64,000 nucleotides of DNA from the NCBI GenBank assembly GCA_963682025.1, contig OY821517.1:52154162-52218161 (forward strand). Reading direction: 5' to 3'. This DNA comes from Cordilura impudica. Lineage: Eukaryota > Arthropoda > Insecta > Diptera > Scathophagidae. The notes beneath the pieces are model-generated. The model was not told the DNA's origin and searched no databases. It saw only the letters and a program-made list of their open reading frames with translations. The stretch's first letter is position 1, and the number at the start of each line of letters is the position of its first letter. The position numbers were made by a program, and so were the translations under genes. Of the stretch, positions 11,549-24,830 are shown piece after piece.

Positions 11549-14500
11549 ATGAATCGCCAATTGGTGGAGAATATTTTAGCCGTAATTAAAACATCGACTG
11601 ATAAATCAGTGATTGTTAAGGGGCTGCTCAAATTGCGTACGGATGTGGTTAAAGACAAAGATGGAATATTATTGTTTCGTGAGGCGGGTGGAGTTACGCC
11701 AATGGTTCGTTTTCTAAGCAAACCTCATGAACAAATACTGGAAGTGGCTTTAAGTATTATGGGCAACTGCTGTACAGATGAAACAAGTTGTAAAGAGGTG
11801 AGAGTGAAAATGAATTGATACGAACAAAGGTATTTTTGGGGTTACATATTTGGTTTATATAATCTTAGGCTTTAGAAAATCAAATTGCTCTACCCTTGGC
11901 TACGATATTAAAATCTATACCCAATCCGATAATACAATGTCGTGCTTGTCGGTTATTGGGTAATTTGGCGAAAGTGGATGTTAATAAATTGTTGGCCCAT
12001 AATTGCCCCATCATAGCTCAAGCGTTGTGTCGTATTTTAGAAGATACATCAGATGTACAAACTCGTATGATGGCTCTACGAGCATGTCGATTTCTTTTGG
12101 GAAACCCACAATTTTTAAAATTTTTCCTTCAGTCTTCGGGATTTGCCATACTATTGCGTATAATGGCGGCCGTAATGAAAAACGAAGAACATGTTGCCGA
12201 AGAAAAACTATTAAATGATGCACAGGCTCCCCTTAAAGTAGGTTTGAAGAGAAATCAGCATCGTGAAAAATATTTCGAAGAAGTAGCCCGTAACTTAGAG
12301 GGCGTCCGTAGCGATATTTTCGATCATGAAGTCCTTAAGAACACTGTGCGCAATTCAAATGCTTATGTCTTGCCTAAAGAGAGAGCGGCTTTGGATATTG
12401 CTTGTGAAATTTTAAAATGTTTGCTCGTAATATCCGAGCTACAAATCAACGTAATTATCTGGGAATCTTTGAATCGTGCCAATTGTACTTTTGCTCCCAT
12501 TGTATATTTTGTCACCGAGGATAAGTATAAACATCGTAGTGCTGTTTTAAAGATTTTATCAAATTTATCAAAGAACCCCGGCGCCTTTTATATACTAAGT
12601 TCCGCTGATGCTATACTGGCTGCCTGTGAATTATTGGTTGCCAGTGATATGGAACGAAAGCTCAGCGAAGGCGAATCTAGACATTGCATTAATATTATAA
12701 ATATACTATCAACCGATGCTTGTAATCGTTCAAAAATCCGTCGTTCCGGTGCATTGAGGAAATTAATTGCCATGTGTAAAGAATCGGAATCACAATCCGA
12801 AAAATCATCGGTAAGCAAATTAATTTATTAAAAACGAACGAGCGTTAACAATGGAAAATTTTTTAAATATATTTTTTATTCTTTTTATTAAATTTCATTA
12901 ATAGATTCTTAATGTTTTAATAAATTTCCAATATGACAATATGAGCATGGATCTAATGTTACGTGAGGGTTTAATTAATGTTCTCATCAAAGAGCTGGAT
13001 ATCTATTTGACAAGTGATGATGAGTTTTACAAGAAGAAACGTAATGAAAAGCTGCAAACATCTAAAAAACGTAAATTGCCCGAGATAATAAAAGAGACCA
13101 AATGCAAGGTAAGAGAGTTTTAAATGACTTTGCCTAAAAAATACAATATTTTGAATATAGTTTCCTAAGGTACGAGAAGATTTGCAATTGGATTGTGATT
13201 CCCCCAGTAGTTCACCAAGATCTTATAATGCTCCCTCTAGTCCATGTAGTTCCAGGAGTATGTCACCGGTAGGAGGAAATATATTTCAAAATAATGGTAA
13301 TATTTTTCATTAAAAAAAAAAAACGAAGTATTGATTTTTTGATATTAAATTATAAAATTTTTAGAATCTGACGAGGATTCGTATTCTCCGGTGTGCAGTG
13401 ATGATGAAGAGGAAGATGATGATGGAGACGATACAAAAACAGATACTTCCAGTCATTTATATAATAATCCAAATGCCAATTGTACTGATCATACGATTAT
13501 AATGAACCTATTAGATATAGCTGCCAGATCAGAACCTATAGAAGACAATATATTATTGGATAAAGAAGATGACGAAGAAATAAGTCAAGGTATATATTTT
13601 CAATTGACGTATTATTAAGCACAGTAATTAATAAGTTTAAATTTTTAGATGCTGCTTTAAAATTGCCACATGCGGGAAATTTACCCCACAATACTATAGA
13701 TATAATAGACAATTTAATATTTCGTGTAACTTGTTTGGTTAAGAAAAGCAGTGATTTGGGCAAAGCTGAAACTATGAATACCTTAATTAAAGCCATTAAT
13801 GTTTTTGGTGTAAATATGGATTTTGCTGGATCTCTAACTAATATATTATTGTAAGTTGGATCTGAATATTCAATGACTATAATAGAAAATAAGAAAATTC
13901 TTTATTATTGCAGGGAATCCCAATTTTTTGGCCAAGTTATAAAACAGGGTGTTTGCCATCAGTTATTTCAATTAACAAAAATAAAAGAGGTGGGTTGGGT
14001 TTTTTTCTCTAACAAATATTAATGTAGTTAAAAATGTAATTAATTTTTATTTGGTTAATTAATTTAGATGACTAAAGATGGTTTTGGTTTTCTTGATACT
14101 TTAACTTCGGTGGGTGAATGCAATTATGGCAAAGAAGAACTGGCCCGTTTATTACGCTGTGAAGATGTTATTTCTCAAAAAAGAGCCGCCATAACGGTGG
14201 CTTATATCATACGCAGCAAACCTTTATTATATCAATTCCTTAATGATGGCAATGCCTTGTCAGTGCTGTTAAATATAATTTTAAGTGCCAAAAGGGATGA
14301 ATTTACAGCGGAGGCCGTTGATTCTTTAACCTGTATGTCACGTTTTACTTTGGCCATAGATATACCTCAAACTGCGGCTGATAAACGTTTGGATGAATAT
14401 GAAATATTCGAAGAAAAGGATGCTGGCCAACCTTTACACGATACTTGTGATATGCGTTTCTTAGTACATGATCAACACGGTGGCAACAACGGCAATGACG

Positions 14501-15039
14501 ACGACGGCGCCGGAAAAGATATCGATAAACCACCTACAGCTGTAGCCTTCAATAAGGCCTTGCTATGCTCAACAAGTGAAGTTTTCAATACAATGTTAAA
14601 TAGTGATTTTCGTGAAGGCAACGAAGGTGAAATTCATTTACGTAATTATACTGCCAGTGGTCTGCTGTACTTTCTCAATCTCATAGTACGTCAATCGAAG
14701 AATTTAAAATTAAATATTCCTCCATTAAAGCAATATCATGCTCTGCTAGAAGCTTTCGAAATGTCACGCATTTATATTTTACCCGAAATGGAGCAATTCT
14801 TACTGCAAGTCTTAATATCACAGTTGGATGAATCAAATTGTTTGAGTGTCTTGGAATGGTCCATGAAAAACTATCACGTCGAATTAACAGAAATGGCCAT
14901 TAACTATTATCTGTGTTCATCTTTGTCCACCGAAGCCAAAGTAAACTTGTTTAGAACGGCCGATTATTCCACATATTCAACGGAATGGTTTCAAATGATC
15001 ATAGAAGCGGTTTTGGCTAGATGCCGTCATGGTTTTTAA
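11549..15039 (+). CDS. ARMC5: ARMC5-like armadillo/BTB protein, eight exons
   Basis: Coding exons are 11549-11797, 11869-12810, 12905-13108, 13161-13296, 13365-13589, 13649-13850, 13914-13989 and 14068-15039. All introns are short and GT-AG, phases agree, and the joined frame is 1001 codons plus stop. Residues 1 to about 400 are helical armadillo-type repeats (for example IIQCRACRLLGNLAKVDV and QTRMMALRACRFLLGN). Residues of roughly 465-600 are a lysine-, serine- and acid-rich linker. More armadillo-like helices follow, and the last exon holds a BTB-like region (MRFLVHD, AFNKALLCSTSEVFNTML, then DFREG) ahead of a BACK-like helical tail. Armadillo repeats followed by a C-terminal BTB is the ARMC5 layout, and the length is close to the human protein (about 935). 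Known family role: CUL3 adaptor that controls RNA polymerase II turnover in mammals. The function in this fly is inferred from family. Confidence 0.85.
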
Positions 15040-15460
15040 ACTAAATTTACTTTGTGTGTATTTAAACAAATGAGATTAATGTGATTATTAAGATTTAAAT
15101 TCAATTTTAACGTTAAATATTTTATGCTTAAGTAATTATCAGCACAATTTCAAAAAAAAAAAATACTTGATCAAAATTGTTTTCTATGATGTTGGTCTAA
15201 CAATATTTCAAAATATCGTTGTGTATTGTATACTTTTAAAATAGCAGTGCCGAGAGATGGGATCAAAGAAGATCTAGAACATGTTAGGAGGGTTGTGCAA
15301 TTAGCTATATATGTATGAAAGGTGGAGGCCATTCTCCACACAACCTAAAACTAATTTCACTGCCAACATAATGTGGTTTAACTCATTAATCGGTTTAGCT
15401 CATAAATAGAAAACAACTGATTGTTAATGATTGAGTAAAAATTATAACCAAGGGAGAAAT
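15040..15460 (+). other. 3' UTR/intergenic segment after the ARMC5-like gene
   Basis: This is the unrepeated gap between the stop codon and the first family A element. No canonical AATAAA close to the stop was found, so the polyadenylation site is not assigned. Confidence 0.4.
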
Positions 15461-18400
15461 TTTTGATGTGTAAACATCTATACGCGCAGGGGGGTAAATT
15501 TCTAATCACAAAAACAACGTAACATGTGAGCCGTAAGACAAAATCGGTGTGACTTATGATTATATTGGTGAAAAATTATGATATGTAATAACTTGTTTGA
15601 AAATGAAAAATTAAAAATGAAAAATGAAAAATAAAAAATGAAAAATACGAATAAAAAATTAAAAATAAAAATGTGAAACGAAAAATGAAAAATAAAAATT
15701 AAAAATAAGAAATCAAAAATGAAAAATACAAATAAAAAATTAAAAATAAAAATGTGAAACGAAAAATGAAAAATAAAAAATAAAAATGAAAAATAAGAAA
15801 TCAAAAATGAAAAATACAAATAAAAAATTAAAAACAAAAAATGAAAAATAAAAAATGAAAACTGCAAAATAAAAAATGAAATATAAAAAATGAAAAACGA
15901 AAAATGAATAATGAAAAATAAAAAATTAAAAACGTAAAATGAAAAATGAAAACTGAAAAATAAGAAATGAAAAATAATAAAGAAAAATTAAAAGTGAAAA
16001 CTGAAAATAAAAATTAAAAACGAAAAATGAATAATGAAAAATAAAAAATGAATAAATAAAAAAATATAAAATGAAAAATGAAAAATAAAAATTGAAAAAT
16101 GAAAAATAAAAATTATAAAATTAAAAATGAAAAATGAAAAATTCAAAATGAAAAATAAAAAATTTAAAATAAAAAATGAAAAACGAAAAATGAAAAATAA
16201 AAAACGAAAAATTAAAATTTTAACCGGTTGGAAGTAATAAATAAATTGATAAAATTAAAAATGAAAACTGAAAAATAAGAAATGAAAAATAAAAAAATAA
16301 AAAGTGAAAACTGAAAATAAAAAATGAAAAATAAAAAATGAAAAACGAAAAATGAAAAATAAAAAATGAAAAAATAAAAAATAAAAATTGAAAATGAAAA
16401 AAAAAATATTAAATTAAAAATGAAAAACGAAAAATTAAAAATGAAAAATAGAAAATGAAAAATAAAAAATTAAAAATAAAAAATGAAAAATGAAAAATGA
16501 AAAACGAAAAATGAAAAATAAAAAACGAAAAATTAAAATTTTAACCGGTTGAAGTAATAAATAAATTGATAAAATTAAAAATGAAAACTGAAAAATAAAA
16601 AATGAAAACTGAAAAATAAAAAATGAAAAATAAAAATTGAAAAATGAAAAATAAGAAATATAAAATTAAAAATGAAAAACGAAAAATCCAAAATTAAAAA
16701 TGAAAAATGAAAAATGAAAAATAAAAAAGTAAATATGAAAAATTTAAAATAAAAAGTGAAAAATAAAAAACGAAAAATTAAAAATAAAAAAATTAAAAAT
16801 AAAAAAAGAAAAAAATAAAAATTGAAATATGAAAAATAAAAAATATAAAATTAAAAATTAAAAATTAAAAATGAAAAACGAAAAATAAAAAATGAAAACT
16901 GCAAAATAAAAAATGAAATATAAAAAATGAAAAACGAAAAATGAATAATGAAAAATAAAAAATTAAAAACGAAAAATGAAAAATGAAAACTGAAAAATAA
17001 GAAATGAAAAATAATAAAGAAAAATTAAAAGTGAAAACTGAAAATAAAAAATTAAAAACGAAAAATGAGTAATGAAAAATAAAAAATGAATAAATAAAAA
17101 AATATAAAATGAAAAATGAAAAATTGAAAAATAAAAAATATAAAATTAAAAATTAAAAATGAAAAATGAAAAATTCAAAATGAAAAATTCAAAATGAAAA
17201 ATAAAAAATTTAAAATAAAAAATGAAAAACGAAAAATGAAAAATAAAAAACGAAAAATTAAAATTTTAACCGGTTGGAAGTAATAAATAAATTGATAAAA
17301 TTAAAAATGAAAACTGAAAAATAAGAAATGAAAAATAAAAAAATAAAAAGTGAAAACTGAAAATGAAAAATAAAAAATGAAAAACGAAAAATGAAAAATA
17401 AAAAATGAAAAAATAAAAAATAAAAATTGAAAATGAAAAAAAAAATATTAAATTAAAAATGAAAAACGAAAAATGAAAAATGAAAAATAGAAAATGAAAA
17501 ATAAAAAATTAAAAATAAAAAATGAAAAACGAAAAATGAAAAATAAAAAACGAAAAATTAAAATTTTAACCGGTTGAAGTAATAAATAAATTGATAAAAT
17601 TAAAAATGAAAACTGAAAAATAAAAAATAAAAACTGAAAAATAAAAAATGAAAAATAAAAATTGAAAAATGAAAAATAAGAAATATAAAATTAAAAACGA
17701 AAAATCCAAAATTAAAAATGAAAAATAAAAAATGAAAAATAAAAAAGTAAATATGAAAAATTTAAAATAAAAAGTGAAAAATAAATAACGAAAAATTAAA
17801 AATAAAAAAATTAAAAATAAAAAAAGAAAAAATTAAAAATAAAAATTGAAATATGAAAAATAAAAAATATAAAATTAAAAATTAAAAATGAAAAACGAAA
17901 AATTCAAAATTAAAAATAAAAAATTCAAAATTAAAAATGAAAAATTAAATATAAAAAATTAAAAATGAAAAACGAAAAATGAAATATAAAAAACGAAAAA
18001 TTAAAATGAATAATGAAAAATAAAAAATGAAAAACGAAAAATGAATAATGAAAAATAAAAAATGAAAAATGAAAACTGAAAAATAAGAAATGAAAAATAA
18101 AAAAGAAAAATTAAAAGTGAAAACTGAAAATAAAAAATGAAAAACGAAAAATGAATAAAGAAAAATAAAAAATGAAAAAATAAAAAAATAAAAAATGAAA
18201 AATAAAAATTGAAAAATGAAAAATAAAAAATATAAAATGAAAAATGAAAAATTCAAAATGAAAAATAAAAAATTAAAAATGAAAAATGAAAAATAAAAAA
18301 AGAAAAATTAAAATTTTAACCGGTTGAAGTAATAAATAAACTGATAAAATTAAAAATGAAAACTGAAAAATAAGAAATAAAAAATAAAAAAATAAAAATT

Positions 18401-19222
18401 AAAAGTGAAAACTGAAAATAAAAAATGAAAAATAAAAAATGAAAAACGAAAAATGAAAAATAAAAACTGAAAAAATAAAAATGAAAAATGAAAAAAAATA
18501 TTAAATTAAAAATGAAAAACGAAAAATTAAAAATGAAAAATAGAAAAAAATTAAATATAAAAAATTAAAAATGAAAAACGAAAAATGAAAAATAAAAAAT
18601 GAAAAATTAAAATTTTAACCGGTTGAAGTAATAAATAAATTGATAAAATTAAAAATAAAAACTGAAAAATAAAAAATGAAAACTGAAAAATAAAAATAAA
18701 AATTGAAAAATGAAAAATAAGAAATATAAAATTAAAAATGAAAAACGAAAAATGAAAAATCCAAAAATAAAAATGAAAAATAAAAAAGAAAATAAGAAAA
18801 GAAAAAATGAAAAATTTAAAATAAGAAATGAAAAATAAAAAACGAAATTTTAAAAATAAAAAAATGAAAAATATAAAAAGAAAAAATTAAAAATAAAAAT
18901 TGAAATATGAAAAATAAAAAGTATAAAATTAAAAATGAAAAACGAAAAATTCAAAATTAAAAATAAAAAATTCAAAATTAAAAATGAAAAATGAAATATA
19001 AAAAATTAAAAATGAAAAATAAAAAACGAAAAATGAAAATTTTAACTGGTTGAAATAATAAATAATACTAAATATTTTTATATTAACAGAGCCCCTGCAG
19101 TTGATTGATATAAGTGATACATAGATGACGCTTTCTGTTTGATTTTAAAAAAGTGCCATAAAAAATCTTTAATTGCTATATATTTACGCATCTCCCCTGT
19201 GATCGGACTCACATGATTTTTT
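15461..19222 (+). mobile_element. Family A (Helentron-like) element with A-rich core, copy 1
   Basis: The left end opens TTTTTGATGTGTAAACATC followed by TATACGCGCAGGGGGGTAAA and about 100 more conserved bases. The right end runs from AACTGGTTGAAATAATAAA through GCAGAGCCCCTGCAGTTGAT to CTCACATGATTTTTTTT. Both ends carry a GATGT/ACATC stem-loop in related context (degenerate at this right end), a subterminal inverted repeat reminiscent of Helentron-derived elements. No protein is encoded. The core (15600-19040) is a strand-biased array of AAAAATGAAAAATAAAA words. The open frames read from its complement (repeated FHFLFFIF) are products of this composition. Confidence 0.7.
15850..19045. repeat. 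A-rich tandem array with a ~1.05-kb higher-order repeat
   Basis: TAACCGGTT blocks recur at about 16221, 16543, 17267, 17567, 18317 and 18616, with a variant at 19042. Spacing between equivalent blocks is about 1046, 1025, 1050 and 1049 bp. A second landmark, AAAACTGCAAAATAAAAAAT, occurs near 15857 and again about 1040 bp on. The core is therefore about three copies of a 1.05-kb unit made by segmental duplication of the simple repeat together with a fragment of the conserved right end. Confidence 0.8.
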
Positions 19223-20940
19223 TTTTATACAGTCGCTGCTAAATTATGATTGAGAACATGTTTTAAACAAATTATGCCGGTAAGTACTAATTAATTGTTA
19301 TGGCAACACAAAATTTGCACAGAAATGTTTGAAAATCAAAGAAGGCAAATTCAAATGTTTATGATGAGACATCAACAAAGATTGTTGAAATTTTCCCAAA
19401 TAAAGAAATATCAAAATTTAATTATTGAGGCATTTCAGTATAAGAGGCGCTAATGCCTGCTACATGTTTTTCGTTTATTTTTCAAAACAGAATTTGCTCT
19501 TTATGATTTTTTCTCTGTTTAGTTGTTTTATTTCTTTTTTTTTAATTTTTATGAAACTATAAGTACATGATGTACTTTTGTTCATTGTTACAACGGAAAT
19601 ATTTATTTTGTTTTGCCAAAAAATATATAAAATAAGCAGTTGTGCGGGAATTGCAGTGAAGACCACATCATACAGAAGAAAACGTAAATACCAGACTACA
19701 ATCAAACAATATAAATTTAAAAATAAAAAATTATGCAAGGCCTAAAAGTTTGAATATTTTGAAAATGCAAGAAAAAAAAAGTGTTTTAATTGTTAGAAAA
19801 AATAATTAAATTAAACTAAATAATAAATATTACCAAAACGGCAAAAGCTGGATGCAATAAAGCACAAAAAATAAATTAATTGCAGTTGTGTTACTTCCTA
19901 TAAAATACCAGAGACCCTTGAAAAGTATATTTTTAGCAACAAAGTAAGATAAAATAAAGCGATGAAAATGCAGTTGTTACAATTAAACTAATATTCTGTA
20001 ATTAATATAAAACAAGCTTACACATGCAATATTAAGATTTGTTACTAAAAAAAAAAAAACAAATAGCTATTAAAAAAATAGCAAAAACAGTAATTACAGT
20101 TGAATTTAAAATAAAAGGAACTAAAAATTTTAATATTTTACTTACTCAAAATTTCAAATATAATAAAAAATAATTCTAACAACTAACTAACTACTTTTAA
20201 CTTAAAATTGATTAATTAACAATTATGGGTAAATATACAGAAAACAAATTTAAAAAAATTCTTTAATTAAAAACCCTTAATGTGTAAATGATGACATATA
20301 TATTTTATTTTTAAATAAGCATGTGTAGTGTAATAGAATGCAATTTGTTATCATGTCTGTTCAAACAAAAGAAAAGTTTATTAACAATTACTAATTTCTA
20401 AGAGATTTTCATGACGTATAAACAAATTGAGAATTATTTTCAAAGTTGTTAGCAAAATGTAAATATACAAAAAGAAAAACATTGAAAATATTTCCAACAG
20501 TTGCGAATAATACTCTTATACATCGAAATCTTATATTCAATAAGGGCTACTTGCTGTTTTTGAGAAAATGATTTTTTGAAATCAAGCTCTTCGCTGTATC
20601 ATCTATGGTATTTATTTTAAGTGGATAAAATAATTTTAGACTCACTTTATGAAACTGCAAATAATAAATGCTAATTGTTTAAAATGTGTACTTGTTTTTT
20701 GGACAAGAAAAATACACATAGCCATTTTACCAACATCAGACGATTAGATCATCAGATTCTAAAATTATTAACCTGATCAACTACCAATACCACTTTTTAA
20801 GACTTTCCGCTTTAAATTTGTAATCTGCAACAAAAGGCTCGTATAAAACCGCTAGTTACATTTTACCTTCTTTAAAAGTTTGTTTTGGGAACAAAGGAAT
20901 TTTTTATGGAAATTTATTAAATGATAAGGGATTCATAAAC
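19223..20940. other. AT-rich intergenic DNA without recognised gene
   Basis: The sequence lies between family A copy 1 and a family B copy. The longest open frames are under 90 codons, low in complexity and without domain signatures. Nothing else is identified. Confidence 0.45.
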
Positions 20941-20944
20941 AAAA

Positions 20945-21596
20945 CAGACCGACTATACGATACCCTGTATCATGCGTTTAGCAACTTTTTTTCTAAGTTC
21001 AACTAATTGGGTATAAAAAATACGCATAACCCAAATCTGAGTGGATTTTTTTTTGCCTGCAGATTTAAAAAAGTTCATATCGGATACTATATTTATATTG
21101 GGATTAGGTCGAAAAATGAACTGATCCTTACCATATTTGGTACGGTCAATTGCTTATTGCAAAAATATATACAAACCAAATTTGAGAAAACTGTACAATA
21201 TTTTTGCTTTTGATAGATTCAAGTGAAGATGGGGAAGCAGATTTATATGGGGGCTATGGCTAAGAATTGTCCTATAGGGTTTCTTTTTGGACTACTATAT
21301 ATGATAATCTGGAACTCGTAGGGGTCATTTCTATGGGGTCTAAACATCCAACGATTTTCACCAATTTTAATAGCGTTGTTCCCATGACCAAATTTCATTA
21401 AAATATATTCATATTTGCGATCTGTAGTTTGATTACAGGGTTTACATGGACACACTGACGGACAGACGAACATCTGTAAATCGACTCAGAGAGTGATTCT
21501 GAGTCGATCGTTATAAAAAAATATTTTTGGGAGTTACAAACATCAACACAAACTCATTTAACCCGCAACACATACTAGTGATATAGGGTATTAAAA
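20945..21596 (+). repeat. Family B repeat, copy 1 (palindrome half lost)
   Basis: It begins with the second half of the family palindrome (AGACCGACTATA-like) followed by CGATACCCTGTATCATGCG and ends at ACTAGTGATATAGGGTA. Its interior has the family block with GACACACTGACGGACAGACG. Identity to the full-length copies is lower than among those, so it is an older copy. Confidence 0.7.
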
Positions 21597-22062
21597 AAAA
21601 TCGCCAAACAATTCTATTAAGTCTTCGCAAAAAATCGTTCAAATCTCCAATTCTTGAAAATTCACTTAAGCCGTTTTCTTTTCTGACAAAAAATGTCGCC
21701 CTTTTTTGCCCTTTTTCGAATTAAGAGCAACCTTATTTTATACATCAATCGAAAGGTCTCAAAGTCGAGCTCTCGTAAATCACAAAAAATTCCAGCCACT
21801 GACTTCTTTCAGGTCATAGTGTGAGAATATTTCCCCATTGTTCCCCTTTTTTGAATATTTTCACCCTATGACTTCCAAGAGGATAATAATCAAAATTTTT
21901 TTTCATTTGTGAACACAGCACTTTGAGACCTTTCGATTGATATATAATATAAAGTTGCTCTTAACTCAGAATATATAAAAAAAAATACACTTCGAAAAAG
22001 GGCGACATTTTTTCTCAGAAAAGAAAACGGCATTAGTGATTTTTTTCCGAAGGCGGTGATGT
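21597..22062. repeat. Inverted-repeat element (MITE-like)
   Basis: The segment 21655-21775 is matched in reverse by 21925-22045. Shared landmarks are GCCGTTTTCTTTTCTGA, TGTCGCCCTTTTT, AAGAGCAACTT-like and ATCGAAAGGTCTCAAAG. The spacer is about 150 bp. No transposase is present and the ends are not fixed. Confidence 0.6.
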
Positions 22063-22086
22063 AGTGCTATCAAACCCTGTCCTTTA

Positions 22087-24424
22087 TTTTTGATGTGTAA
22101 TCATCTATACGTGCAGGGTGGTAAATTTCTATTTCACAATACAATCACAAAAACAGCGTAACATGTGAGCCGTAAAACAAAATAGGTGTGACTTATGATT
22201 GCATTGGTGAAAAAATTATGATATGTAATAACTTGTTTGAAAATGAAAGATAAAAAATTAAAAATAGAAATCAAAAATGAAAAATACAAATAAAAAATTA
22301 AAATGAAAAACGAAAAATGAAAAATAAAAAATGTAAAGTGAGAAATATAAAATGAAAAAGGAAAAATAAAAAATGAAAAATATAAAATTAAAAATGAAAA
22401 AATTAAAAATAAAAAATGAAAAACGAAAAATGAGTAATAAAAAATGAAAAATAAAAAATGGAAAAAGAAAAATAAAAAATTATAAATAAATGAAAAATAA
22501 AAATTAAAAATAAAAATTAAAAACTAAAAATTAATAATAAAAAAATGAAAAATAAAAAATGAAAAACCAAAAATAAAAAAATGAAAACTGAAAAATATAA
22601 AATGAAAAATAAAAAATTAGAAATGAAAAATGAGTAATAAAAAATGAAAAATGAAAAAATAAAAATTAAAAAATAAAAATAAAAAATGAATGAATGGAAA
22701 AATAAACATGACAAATTAAAACTTAAATATTTAAACTAAAAAATTAAAAACAAAAATTGAAAAATAAAAAATGAAAAATTAAAATTGAAAATTAAAAAAT
22801 GAAAAAAAGATTGAAAAATAAAAAATGAAAAATGAGAAATAAAAAAGAAAAATTAATAATGAAAAATAAAAAATTAAAAATAAAAAACAAAAAAAGAAAA
22901 TGAAAAATATACAATGAAAAACGAAAAAATTAAAAATGAAAAATATTGAAAATTAAAAATTAAAAAATAATAATTAAAAATTGAAAACTAAAAATTAAAA
23001 GAGAAAAATTAAAAATAAAAATAGAAAAATTTAAAAATAAAAAATTAAAAATTAAAAATAAAAAATAAAAAAACAAAGATGAAAAATTAAAAATAAAAAA
23101 TGAAAAATAAAAAAAAAATTCAAAATAAAAAATGAAAAATTAAAAATAAAAAAAAGAAAAATAAAAAATTAAAAGTGAGAAATAAAAAATCAAAAAAGAA
23201 AAAAAAATGAAAAGTGAGAAATAAAAATTAAAGATGAAAATTAAAAAATGAAAAATATACAACTAAAAATAAAAATAAAAAATGAGAAATATCAAATGAA
23301 AAAAGAAAAATAAAAAATTAGAATTAAAAATGAAAAATTAAAAATAAACAATGAAAAATGAAAAATAAAAAATGTAAATTGAAAAGGAAAAATGGAAAAA
23401 TGACAAATTAAAAATTTATAATTAAAAATTAAAAATTCAAAGCTAAAAATTAAAAATTAAAAATTAAAAATTAAAAATTAAAAATTAAAAATCAAAAATT
23501 AAAAATTAAATTAAAAATTAAAAATTAAATATTAAAAATTAAAAACTAAAAGTAAAAATTAAAAATTAAAAATTAAAAATTAAAAATTAAAAATTAAAAA
23601 TTAAAAATTAAAAATTAAAAATTAAAAATTAAAAATTAAAAATTAAATATTAAAAATTAAAAATTATAAATTAAGAATTAAAAATTATAAATTAAAAATT
23701 AAAAATTAAAAATTAAAAATTAAAAATTAAAAATTAAAAATTAAAAGTTAAAAATTAAAAATTAAAAATTAAAATTAAAAATCAAAAATTAAAAATTCAA
23801 AATTAAAAGTTAGAAATTAAAAATAAAAAATTAATATTAAAATTAAAAATTAAAATTAAAAATTAAAATTTAAAAAAATTAAAAATCAAAAATTAAAAAT
23901 TCAAAATTAAAAATTAAAAATTAGAAATTAAAAATAAAAAATTAAAATTAAAAATTAATAATTAATAATTAAAATTAAAAAGTAAAAATTAAAAATTAAA
24001 AACTAAAAATTTAAAATTTTAAATTTAAAATTAAAATCTAAAAATTAAAAATTTAAAATAAAAAATTGAAAAAAGAAAAATAAAAAATGAAAAATAAAAA
24101 TGAAAAACGAAAAATGAAAAATAAAAAATGAAAAACGAAAAATAAAAAATGAAAAATGAGAAATAAAAAATAAAAAATGAAAAGTAAAAAATGAAAAACG
24201 AAAAATTAAAAATAAAAAATGAAAAACGAAAAATGAAAAACTAAGAATTAACCGGTTGAAATAATAAATAATAATAAATATTTTTATATTAGCAGAGCCC
24301 CTGCAGTTGATTGCTATAAGTGATACATAAACGACCCTTTCTATTTGATTTTAAAAAAGTACCATAAAAAATTTACTAGATGTTTACACATCTCCCCTGT
24401 GATCTTACTAACATGATTTTTGTT
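22087..24424 (+). mobile_element. Family A (Helentron-like) element with A-rich core, copy 2
   Basis: The left end TTTTTGATGTGTAATCATC and the right end (GCAGAGCCCCTGCAGTTGAT, then TAGATGTTTACACATCTCCC) match copy 1. The core differs in detail: around 23400-24000 it becomes an almost pure AAAAATT array (TTAAAAA period 7), and it lacks the 1.05-kb higher-order unit of copy 1. The immediate right flank is GTTTCAGCAGTTCGTG. Confidence 0.7.
23400..24005. repeat. TTAAAAA microsatellite tract (period 7)
   Basis: Inside family A copy 2 the array homogenises to TTAAAAA heptamers, with occasional C or G substitutions. This is the purest simple-sequence block in the window. Confidence 0.8.
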
Positions 24425-24745
24425 TCAGCAGTTCGTGAATTCCGCCCAGGTGTGCCCTGGCCACATAGTAGTATAGGATATAAAAAAGTAGAAATATTGT
24501 AGAAAATTAGTTGTATAGAATTATGATTTTGATATTAATTTCCTAGAAAACTAAAATTGCTCCAAAGATACGCTTATGAATTCCAGATTAAAAACAATTT
24601 TATGCCAAATATATTCCATGAAGTTCTCAAGAATATTGTGTTTAAACAATATCAATGATCGATAGTCCAGAACAACTGATTTCGGAATTGTGCCTGAATA
24701 AGCGTTATATCAAAAGAAAGCTAATAATCTTCAGCTTTCAAATTT

Positions 24746-24830
24746 GATACCCTATACCACTATGTGCTGCGGGTATAATGATGGTAATAGCTACCAAAAA
24801 TATTTCTTATACCGATCGACTCAGAATCAC
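24746..24830 (-). repeat. Family B repeat, end fragment
   Basis: GATACCCTATACCACTATG and the ACCGATCGACTCAGAATCAC block match the non-palindromic end of family B. The match stops where the A-type tail of the non-LTR retrotransposon begins, so that insertion probably interrupted or truncated it. Confidence 0.6.

Noticed and set aside
12003..12223. Short frames antisense or out of phase within the ARMC5-like exons (also 12588-12818, 13536-13796, 14345-14533)
   Set aside because: Shadows of the real coding frame, without independent support.
15502..18256. Phe/Ile-rich frames (FHFLFFIF) on the minus strand here and at 22.5, 43.5-44.2, 45.5, 52.1-53.0 and 61.5-63.1 kb as membrane proteins
   Set aside because: They are translations of A-rich simple arrays (TTTTTCATTTTT) with no domain or conserved start.
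21243..21473. 76-codon frame with CPSVCPCKPC as a cysteine-rich peptide
   Set aside because: It is the complement of the GACGGACAGACG block of family B, not a secreted peptide gene.
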